A DNA stretch of 64,000 nt from Chrysemys picta bellii (lineage: Eukaryota; Chordata; Testudines; Emydidae). This document shows, piece after piece, positions 42,601-54,600 of this stretch. Location: the NCBI RefSeq assembly GCF_011386835.1, contig NC_088791.1, positions 57,493,498 through 57,557,497 on the forward strand, in the 5' to 3' direction. Numbering within the stretch: the first letter of the stretch is position 1; each line of letters starts with the position of its first letter. The notes below the pieces were generated by a model that saw only the letters and a program-made list of their open reading frames with translations, did not search any database and was not told where the DNA came from. Made by a program: the position numbers and the translations under genes.

Positions 42601-45600
42601 AAAGAAGAGATCTCTAAAGGCCTGCTCTCAAGTCCAACAAAGTCAGTGGTCTTCTGATCAGGCTCCAAAACTGCCTCTCTGTTGTATTTGTGATGATGCA
42701 CCCAGAAATAAGATGCAGATGACATCCTTCCACAGATCTCAAACAGGTGGCTTCTGGGCTGTTTTTTTAGATTAATCTATTCCAGACCTTGTGGGATAAA
42801 CAATGGTCCTGAGTTTCCTTAAATCAGTGTTTCTCAAACTGGGGTCGCCGCTTGTGTAAGGAAAGACCCTGGTGAGGAGGGACTGGGCCGGTTTGTTTAC
42901 CTGCCCCGTCTGCAAGTCTGGCCGATCGCGGCTCCCACTGGCCACGGTTTGCTGCTGCTGGCCAATGGGGGCTGCTGGAAGTGGCAGCCAGTAAGTCCCT
43001 TAGCCCGTGACACTTCCAGCAGCTCCCATTGGCCTAGAGCAGCGAACTGTGGCCAGACCTGCGGACGGGGCAGGTAAACAAACCGGCCCAGCCCGCCAGG
43101 GGCTTTCCCTACACAAGCAGCGACCCCAGTTTGAGAAACACTGCCTTAGATGTATAGCCAATGGTCATTAAACATCTTTAAACCTTTCAGCTATGAGAGA
43201 TCTACATGCAAATTCTTAGAGACACTGGGTCAGATTTTCAGGAGGTGTACATCAGTGTAGTTCCATTGAAATCAATGTGTGGGAACTACACAGATTTACA
43301 TTAGCTCAGGCTCAGGTCCATTATGTAGATGTATAGCACTCCCTGGGGGACCGTGGGTCCATAAAAACATAGAATATCAGGGTTGGAAGGGACCTCAGGA
43401 GGTAATCTAGTCCAACCCCCTGCTCAAAACAGGACCAATTCCCAACTAAATCATCCTAGCTAGGGCTTTGTCAAACCTGACCTTAAAAACCTCTAAGGAA
43501 GGAGATTCCACCACCTCCCTAGGTAACCCATTCCAGTGCTTCACCACCCTCCTAGTGAAAAAGCTTTTCCTAATATCCAACCTAAGCCTCCCCCACTACA
43601 ACTGGAGACCATTACTCCTTGTTCTGTCATCTGGTACCACTGAGAACAGTCTAGATCCATCCTCTTTGGAACCCCCTTTCAGGTAGTTGAAAGCAGCTAT
43701 CAAATCCCCCCTCATTCTTCTCTTCTGCAGACTAAACAATCCCATAGATGGTTTATCTTGATTCAAACAAGTACATTTTTATGTATGACAGATATAGTAA
43801 ATAGTTTTAATTTCATTTTATTAAAAAATTTTCAAGTACCATGTGTGAAACAGCATAATAGAATGGAAACTGTCTGCGCAAAATGATGCAATACAAATTG
43901 GTCAGGTTAATTTATTCCTGAATTTTATGCAGCATGATTGTAACTGTAGCTATCACGTAAAACAAATATTGGATATAAGGATGGGACAAATATTATATAC
44001 ATTTTATTTCCTTGTCATATACGAAATGGTAAATCAATCTATTTGTTGGCCAAGCAATTTCAACCAAACATTTTTGAGTCCTTACATAAGGCTGAAAACA
44101 GCTGCAATGCTGGTTGGTTGCTAGGAAACCTGGGGGGGTTTCATAGCCAGAATTAAGCAAATGGTAGCCATAAAACTGCTTATGTACAGACCCTTCTGTG
44201 CATTAAACATTAACTTGGGCCAATCTCGCAAATCCTTACTCATGTGTCTACTCCTCTCTCCCCCTAGCATTCCCATAGAATTAAATGGGACAATGTGCAG
44301 GACTAAGCAGCACTATACATAGGTGTAAGCGTTGCAGGTTTCGTCACACAGATCACGAAACTCAAAAGTCAGAATAAGGAATAAATTCCACTGTCCTGAT
44401 TACATATGAAAGAGCTAAAAATTATTTGATCGCTTTTTTCTTTAAAGTGACCGTACCTGGTCCTAAATCTCCTAGGATTTAGTATTTGAAACGATGATAG
44501 ATTCTTGTTATATTGTAACAGGATGGTGAATACAAAATATAATTAATAATGCTTATTTATATTCAGCTTTATAAACCCAAAGCATTTTACAAATACTAAG
44601 CAATTAAGTATACTGTAGTATACTTGTACATGTAAACTGAACCTTAGCATTCAGCAAAGGGTAATACTTAGACATTATGTCAGACACTGACATTCTAAAA
44701 TGTTTTCCAAATCTGAATACAAAATAGTTCTAAAACTGAAAATTCTGCCACACTAGAAACTCATGTCTACAATACAGACAGAGGTCCCAAAGCAAAGTCC
44801 TTTCCGTAGTCAAGTTCCTAAGTACAATTCACGTGAAATGAGTTTAGATTAAATCATTATGAAATTCTAAAGTGACTTGTTTTCAAGGGGCTTCTGGGTT
44901 GGGGTCTTTTTTTAAAACTCTAGCACTTTGAAACACGTTAGGAAGTATTCTAGGCCCTAATTCTACAATTCGCTGTGTTGCACCTATGTGGAGTCCTAAT
45001 TCTTTCAGCTGCAGCATTGAGGCTCTCCTTTCTGCATGATTAAAGACCTAGATAAACGCATTTGAAAATATACCTTTCCAAAATATTAGACCTGAATAAA
45101 TAATTCATCCGACAAATTTAGCCTCTTTTTCTGCCCATGGAGTAGATAATAAAAAAAAATGTGATTTCCTCACATTTATTCATTCTTCAGAATAATTAAA
45201 ACACATTTTCAATAAACAAAATTTAACTCTATAGAATAATCATGAACAGTTCTCTGCAAATATCCAATAGTGGATAGTCCAGGGGCATTGGTTAGTTGTG
45301 ATTGGCCAAATAAGTCACATAGTCTTGTTTCTGTTCACAGATTGGATGAATGTTCAAGTCTAAGGGACCAGAGCTACACACACCATGGTCATCAGAGGGG
45401 ATCAATCCCAAGACTTTTTCAGCACCAAAAGCACAAGCTTTCACCACTTGACCTAAAGGTGAACTTCCTGTCCATGAGACAGTAGCAGATTGCCGAGTTG
45501 CTGAAATCTCCCACCAGAGGGAGTCACAATCACATGCACTTGGCTAGTGTATTTAGCAAGCTCTACTCCTGGGGGAATTCTGCACCACAAAAATAAAAAT

Positions 45601-48600
45601 TCTGTGCCAAAAAAAAAAATTTGGTGCATAATATTTTAAAATACTGAAAAATTCTGCAAATTTTATTTCTCAAAATAACACTACATAATCACACCAGTTT
45701 CAATTATTTTAGTAATTTATTTCAAAATACCAGTCAGCAAGTATGTCTGTGACAATACAGACACACATAAAAACTCTCCCAGGAGTAGAAAGTTAAAGAA
45801 ACCCTTATGACAATCAAGTTCATGTTTCTCCCGCCCCCAGCTGCAGGGCCTCCCTAGTCCAGATACCCGCACCCCTTTCAGAGCCCAACCGCGGGGCACC
45901 CCTTGCCCAGACACCAGCCCCCCTTTACCCCTCAGAGCCCAGGGATCCAGAGGGAGAAACAACTTGATGCTGGGTCCCAGGCTTGTGTGGAGTTTCCTGC
46001 ATGCCACCGTGTCCTTCCCTCAGGGTGTGTGGGGAACTGCAGCTGCCAGGAACCCTCTAGCTTCCTCCTGCTCCCCCCAGCAGTGTCTTCTATGTATGAG
46101 CTGGGCTCTACCAGGTCCAGTGGCCTCTAGTGGCATCCCATTTCTGTGGGGAAAAGGAAATTCTGAGCACACATTATTTTCTGCAAAATTCTGCACTGGG
46201 CAGTGGTGCAGAATTCCCCCAGGAGTAAAGCTCTTCTGATGCATTTACTGTTGCAAATTTAAATTTGAGTTTCTGTGAATGTTCACACATGCCTTTCTTT
46301 CCATGAACATTCATGTCAATAAAACTTGATGTTCAGACAGCAAACATAAAAGCAGTGCATGTGTGGCAGAAATAGATCTATTTAAAAATGTGAGCAAATA
46401 TTCCTCAAAAGTATTTTGCGGTTCTTTCTAAAAAAAAAAAAAAAAACACCCAAAAAAGTATTTTAAAATCCTGCATAAAAAGTTAATGGAAATAATTGTG
46501 TTTTTTTCATTTTTATGTTGTTAGTTTTCAGTAGGGCTTTCAAAAATTAGCCAGTTAGACACTGTAAAAAAAAAAAAAACACGTCACCCAAAAGGGGTTG
46601 AAATATGCAAGTAGTAAAATGATCTCTCCCTTGCAGCCACAAAAATCAGGCAGATGTTAAAGACACACCTAAGGTTAGGTGACAACATCTGAGGCTCTTT
46701 CATTTTTGTAAGCTCCTTATCACCTTAGGAGCTTATGCACATTTTTGCACATTTCTCTATGTATCCTTTATCTTGGGGACAATCTACATAGCAAGAAGGG
46801 TGCACTGGAAGCATGCCATGTGGCAGGCTTTGGTCAATGGCATAGCTGGCATAGATTTCACATATGGGAACTAGAACCACTTCTGTGACAATATTAGGCA
46901 CTCTGCAAATTTTAACTCCACATGTAGACTGCAAAACAATAGTAGAACATATAGACTCATTGATTTTGTGGCATGGTTTAGGCAAACAGTCTCAGCACTG
47001 TCTGCTGATACTCATGAAGCTACCACTTTTAGTACACTAGAGACCAATCACATCCGTTACAGTAGCTGTGCTAGAGTGTGGCCAGATGTCTGAAGGAACA
47101 GGAAACCTCCAGCTCAAGCCACAAAACAGCTGTGACAATGCTCTGTGGAAGCTATTTCTATCTATTGGCTGAAATTAGGATTGCCAACAGTCCCTTATTA
47201 CAATGGACATCCCTTTTTCTTTTTTAATCTTTGTATAACAAGATCAGGAGTTGCAGAGTGCTGCAAAAAGCAGCAAGAAATATCCTTGGTGAATGTAGAT
47301 GAGTACTACTTAATAAATAATCAAATAAAAAATACATTAATTAAATTAAATTAAATAAATATCAGGAGGAGGGGTGGGGTGGCGGTACTAAGAAAACAGT
47401 CCCTTATTTTTGAAATGCAATGTTGGCAATTCCTTTTACACAGCCTAAACAGAAAACTGGGGGATCTACATACTGGTGGATCCATTGGCTTTGCCACCAG
47501 GCCCATCCTGCCCTTGTTTTTCTCCCACATGCTACCTATGTACAACTGTGCCAGGGCTCCCTGCTGCTTATCTATTGTCTTATTGTGACACTAGAGTTCT
47601 CAGTGGGAATGTTCCTCCTGCCCACTCCCCACCCTCTCTCTCTCTCACTCACAAACACAGGCACCCATGTACAACAGCAAAAGAATATCCTTCTCTTTGT
47701 AACTACTAAGGACACCGTAAGAGGCAAAACAACAGAATTCAGCTATAAATGGACTGACAGATTTTCCTTGTATTCTTCATAAAACGTCTTTGTTTAAAAA
47801 GAATTCCCTGAACCCCAGTGAAATTGGGGTTATGTGGTACAATCGATTAGAGAACTTGCCTTTTGCTGCTGCAGATCTGATTTAAAATCCTGCCTTGGGC
47901 TACAACTGAAAGTAAAAGCAGCGAAGAGTCCTGTGGCACCTTATAGACTAACAGATGTATTGGAGCATAAGCTTTTGTGGGTGAATACTCACTTCGTCGG
48001 CATCCGACAAAGTGGGTATTCACTCACGAAAACTCATGCTCCAATATATCTGTTAGTCTATAAGGTGCCACAGGACTCTTAGTCTGGATCTGTAAAAGCA
48101 GCAAACAGGGCTACCCCTCTGATAACTGAAAGTAAAGGATTCTCACCATGTGCAACTGAAATGCACCTGTTATTCTAGTCCTGGGTCTCTCTTGGTCAAA
48201 ATTTGCCAATTAGGCTTAAAAATCATGAGATTTTAAAAATAATAAATATTGGATTCTTTTTATTTGCCTTGTTTTAAGCCTTTAAGGTTTGTGTTTGCAA
48301 GCTTTTCGCTGCAACCACAAGGGCTGGTATTTACACTTGTTAAAATGAAAACTGAAATTCTCATCATAATCTCATGACTTCAGGAACTGGGGCTTTAGGA
48401 AAGACACCAAATGTCACAAGACTCATGATAAAATGGTGACATCTGGCAACACTGTAAATGTTGTACAACAACCTAGATAGACCAGCATAATTTGGTAATA
48501 TACAGAAATAGGTATCCTGTTGACAGGAGAATTGTGGGAGTAAGGACTGCAGGATCAGGCCCTTTCCTATTTAAAACCCACTCTCCTACCCCAAGAAGAA

Positions 48601-51600
48601 AGTGTCTGATGTTTAAAAAGCCTCCTAGTGTCTAATATATTGGAATATGTTTTCATCCTTAAGGCTGTCAAGGGTTATTAGCCACATAAGTGTCACTCAG
48701 AACAGTTAAAGCAATTGTTAGCTTGCAGAGCTGAGTTCTCCAAGGAAAATTTCCTGAGGGTCTCATTTGGCAAGCAATACATGCACAGAACCCCCACTGA
48801 AATCAATGGGAGTTTTTCACACACAAAAATCATGGCATGAAATAGCCATAATTTTCAGTCAGGAATTTAGGCAACTTACATGATCAGATTAATCTCTATC
48901 CCTTTTCATTCTTCTATTTCTTAATAAACATCAGCATATGCCCTGAGGTTCCTGTTTCAGAAGCATCTCATTGTGCAATATAAAATCCATGTTACAATAA
49001 CGGATTTCACTAAATTTAGTGAAATGACTAACTCCATCACTTCCCCCCTAAGAACCTGTTTTTTCTCCTACAGACCCAGATCCTTGGCCCTGCTAATGCT
49101 GCTTTGTGCTTCTCCAGCAGTGCTTAAACGCTGCTTAAAGGACCAGGTCCAATGCCAATCCTTTCCTCAGACTGCAAGGCAGAAGGCATGGCTAGGGGGA
49201 AAGGGGCATGACCAGACTATCCCTATGCTCTGATGATCTCTGCTGCAATGGGCCCTGGGGGCTGTAACTAAACAGCATCACTAGGCTAGCCTCAGCATAG
49301 GGGGAAAGCAAATGTAGCGTAAAGCCACCTTTGCACCCACTCTACTGCATTATGCTGGGTACCTAAAGACCTGCCTTTGGGAACTGGCCCACAGACTGCA
49401 AAGGGAGCAAGAAGAGGTCCTGAATAATGTGAACATTAATTTTACATGTACCTAGTCACCACAGAATCCTTTGCATGTCCAGAGAGAATCATGGTTGCAA
49501 TACTGCATCTGTGAGAGTCCCTAATTCTTATAACAGGGAGTCTACATTACATAGTGAGAATCTAGAGAGTTCTAATAGTTAAAAGCACTTGATTCTTTTC
49601 TTCTTTTAATTTCAATGAAAGCTACAGAGTTACATGTCACTTGAGGACACATTCTTATTGTCAGCCAGTTTGGAAGAAATAATTAATAATGCTTTTATTA
49701 GTGTAAATCATAAAAAGGGATATGAGCTGAAAAATCATTTAATTTCAGTAAAACATATTTACCAATTGCTAGATTCTAGAAGGAGTGAAATGTGAATTTG
49801 CCACAAGCTTCCTATATGACCTTGAACAAGTCACTTTGTGCCTCAGTTCTCCATCTGTGAAACGATGGTGCTGGCACTTCCCAATCTTATAAGGGGTTCT
49901 GAAGATAACTGCATTAAAGACTGTGAGGTACTCAGATACTATGGTAATAGAATCCTGTAAATACTTTAGCTAGATTTGTGTTAGTATGTGTCTGATTTAT
50001 TATATACTTATATACGTTCTGTGTATATACATGTGCATATTTTACTGTAGGCAAAAATCCAATGTGTTCAGTATCCCAGCAAAGTTTGTAATGCAAGCAT
50101 GCCCACTGTTGTATTTTATTTATTTATTTCCGTGCAATATATATCAGATGTGCTTATCATTACTCTAGGCACATTACAGAATGTAAAAGCACAGGGCCTG
50201 ATTTTGGTTACATTTACCCTAGTGAAAATTCATTGTCTCCAATGGATTTGCTGTCATTCTGCACTGTGTAGATTACTTGAGAAGTACACAGCTTTCTAGT
50301 GACTGATTTTCATAACTGTCGAGCAACTGCAACATTCACTGAAATCAATACGAGCTGTGGTCACTTGGCCCTTCTGGAAATTAGGCCATAAGAAAACCTG
50401 CCAAACAGACCTCCTAAAAGCCTTCCCAGCCCCAAAACAAACTACATCCCATCAGCCCCTAAAGTGACTCTTTCACTCCAAAAAATGTTTGGGAAAACAA
50501 GTGAGTGTTGCAGTTCTAAAGGGAACCACACGCAGGTTCTGGTGGACTAGACGCAGAAGCAGATTCCAGAGCCAAGGAACACCTTCTCTTACCAGCCCCC
50601 TCCCATTTAAAGCAGGACTGGTCAGAAGAACCAGGATCTTAAATTTCACCCCCATAGTAATGGATAGTGCATAGCTATAAAGTGCTCCACTGGGTAAAAC
50701 ACTGCCTAATAAGCATGCCACCAGGTTCTACAACAGCTGTAATTTGTAATGGTTAGATTAGCACGCACTGCAGTAATTCAGTGTTTTAAAGAGGTGGCAT
50801 GATTCTTCACTGCCTTGCACTTTGTGCAGTCATTTAGACTTGTGAGTGTAAAGTGGATGTCAATTTTAACCGGATCAGAAGGGCAGCATTTTATACAGGT
50901 GTAAATGACTACATAAAGCTGTGGAGCATCAGGATCAAGCCCATAGTATACAGAGTAGGACAAATTCTATCCTCTGATGTTTCAGAGTAAGGTGTAAGAA
51001 ACCCAGCAGTAGGTGGTCATGGGATAACCTACCTCCAGGGAACCTTCCCTCATAACTCCCAGTAGTTAATGGCTGGCTTATGCCCTGAAAAATGAAGGCT
51101 TATATGCCTCAAAAACTCCTCTTTATTATTTTAATATTTACTGTGATAACTCGTGATACTCTTGTTATTAATATAAATGTCTAATCCTTTTTAAAATCCT
51201 ACTAAGTACAAGGTCACAACTATATCCTGTGGTTATGAGTTCCAAAGACTAATTAGGCCTGTCATTCCAGAATTAATGGCCATAGGGGTTTAAGCAGTCA
51301 GAGTCAACAGTTAAAATATTTTTCTTTACTAGTTGTGGTGCAAGAGATCCTCAGCTGGTGTAAATTGACATAACTCCATTGAACTCAATAGAGCTACAGT
51401 TGAGGATCCCATTGTGTTTGCCTTTATGGTTTAACTTTTATATAGTATACTATTTGCACATGGTAGTAATCATTAAAAACCAAAATAATTTAAAATAAGC
51501 TTAAAATTCCATAACTCAGTTGTACAATACAGCGAAGGCAAGCATTCATTTTAACCCCTTCAATGGCCTGATAGCCAGCAAAGGGATGTCTCTTTGAACA

Positions 51601-54600
51601 CTGCTCACTGTGTGACATATCTCATAGTTTTGTTCGTCATCCAGCTTTTCACTGGGGACATTTTGGCACTATTATTAAAGTACACATGGGGCTAAAAATA
51701 TGGAACTATAAATGTAGACCCTTTGTAATTCCCAACAGGAATGAAAAGGCACACGATAAAGCACCGCTGATGGAGAGTCACAATGGCTGAGGCAGTCAAT
51801 GACCGAGCTCTAATGCAATCAGATGTTGCCATGGACAGATGTCACAGATAAAGGGTGTCATCCTGCATCCCTGGCAGGCATTGCTGGGAGTTTTAAGGTT
51901 CAAACAGAAACCAGGATTTGGGTTCTTACACGGTGTTAAAAGATTTTATAAATCAAGCCCATTTGTTAATTTTTTTTATAGAAGTTGTGGATACTTGTTA
52001 TTTTCAGAACTGTAGCAAAGGTTCGGTTTATTCAGATTTTCAGTTTCCAGACTGATTGTGCATTCCTTGCTCTCCTAATACTCCCATTAACTTCACTGGA
52101 AGTTTTGGCCACATAAGCAATACAGGATGAATACAATATTTATGATACATTTCAGTTCCCCTTAATTGAAAAGTATACTTTTTTCCTTTTAAATATAACT
52201 GAATGCTAAGAAATTCTGCTACAGTAACTAGCTCAAAGTATACATAAAGCTGTAAGAGCTCAATTCGCTTTGTCATGATCATTCATTTTAGTTAAGACTT
52301 GGGCCAAGATTTTCATCAATACTGGTTTTGAGTGCTGAACTTGAGACAACTTAAAGGAGTCTGATTTTCAGAGGGTGAATGCCCAGCACTTTCTGAAAAT
52401 CAGGCTCCTTTAAGTGACCTCGCATTGCATATCCAAAAACATAAAATCAGTGGTCATTTTGAAAAATTTGACCTCTGAGAATTATCCTACTGGGATATAT
52501 AGTAACGCTTTCATGCACATTTACTACGTGAAGAAAAATCTTATAATAAACATTGTGACATTACCCAAGCTTTTTAAATGGAAAAAAGTAAGTATCCCTA
52601 GATACCACATAAGAATCAGTCAGTAAGTATAGTATATAGTATAAATCTTCTAGTTAAAACACCTTTATTTTGCTCCTACCATCCTTACTCTGACAAAACT
52701 CTTGTCCTTCTAACGGTTGCATCAACAAGAAAAATAACATAAGGGCCTGATCCTGGCACCTTTACTCACAAATATAGCCCATAATCAAGTGAGTAGTTCC
52801 ATTGAGATTAGTCTAATGAGAAATAACTCCTTACCTGAATATAGGCTGTAGAATCCAGTAGTAAAGGCCAGTTTCTGAACTAATTTGCAATTATTAAAGT
52901 TCAGGGCACCTTCTACAAGGCAACAGCTTCTGCATGTACACTGATGTAACTGAGATCAGAAACTGTCCATATAATGTTTACGGTTTTTTAAAAACTTTAC
53001 TGAGAATTTTGCCTGAGTAAATAAGGAAGGATTGGATCCAGCATTCCTTGTTTCAAGTAATAAGGGACGGATCCTTCAACCCAAGGTTCCTACTAAAGTC
53101 AATGGAAACTTTGAGCTCAAGAGAAACTCGGATCAGGTCCATTGCCACTTGAAGAGTCTCACCCTGCAACCCTTTACTCATCTGAGTATCCAGAACTCAT
53201 GTCCCCATGGCCTGCTAGCAAGAGTAAGAACTAATCATGCAACTATTTGCAAGATTGGGCACTCAGTAACTTCCACCTAGTTTCTAACAACTAGAAATAG
53301 TGATGCAAAATAGTGATCTTTGGGGAATTCATTTCCTTTTTTAATATAAACAACATTTACTCAAAATCAGGTGAAATGTGCATCCTTTCTCATTTCCTTA
53401 ACTGCTTTTAACTGAGTTAGTATAAAGTAAGAGGGAAAAGTAAGTTAAAATAGTTTTAATTTTTTTTGATTTTTTGAAAATTTAAACATGCACCTACCTG
53501 GCCCAGTCCTGCTAATTTCTTGGCGTAGACTCATTGAAGTCAATGGAACTACAAGTAGGAGCTACTTGCAGGATTTCATTTAAAATAAAATAAAAAATAG
53601 TCCAGAGCATTTTAAAAGAATATACCATGTTTTCATTTTTGGTTTTAATACACACCTTTTGCAGTAGTAGTTTAAGGCTGTACTCCAAGTGTTCATTTGT
53701 TTGTTTACTTTGATTTTAAATACATTTTTTTTCTTTTCATTTAAATATACTCCAAGACTCTGAAAATATTATACTGGTCTAGAACAAGTAGGTATGTTCT
53801 AGTGGGAATTTTAATTAATAGATATACATTTAATTCATTATCCAGTTTTAATGAATTAATTTCTAAACCAGCTTTGAACACTTCCATAACTGGACAAGGT
53901 ATATAATCCTCAAACCTATTTTTTTTTTAATTTCTAACAACAAAATGCACATGTAAAGTAACACACTAAAGAAGCATAATTTGTCTGGAAAAGCTTTATA
54001 TGGTTCAAACTTGCAGTGCAGTTTAAACTTGGCCATAATAAATAAAAAACTATGATCGCCAAATAGTACAGCAAAACTTTGCACAGTTCAGATTACTGCC
54101 AAATAGCATTACCAGTTTAAGTGACAAATCTTTATTAGACTATAGAGATACTGAGAGCAGTGGCTTTTATTTTAACGTAGAAGTGATTATAGTATTAGAC
54201 ATATTTTGCAAACTTCTAATAAAGTTTTTGTGGTGAATTTTGCCTCTAGTGTTTTGTCAGAACTTCAAGAAAATTGTAGCTATGTCTCAATTCAATTTCC
54301 TTTTGCTACAAAAGGCCCAATCTTACATCCTTTGTTGTACCTGAGAATCTGATCTTTCTTGTGTTTCCTAAACTCAGAAGGATTTCAGGTCTATCATGTG
54401 TGTTTGTTCATGGTTAACCCTCTGATATCATTTCAGATTGCAATCATTTAGCAGCACTGAAAGATCAAGGACTAAGGAAGATTTAAAGTCCTCATTATAA
54501 AGATTTAAATTGTTAAACATTTTGCTGTGGTTATTAATCCACAGGCATGCAGGACAGTAACCTAGTTTTAATCAGATGTTATATGAGGAAATGGGTCAAA

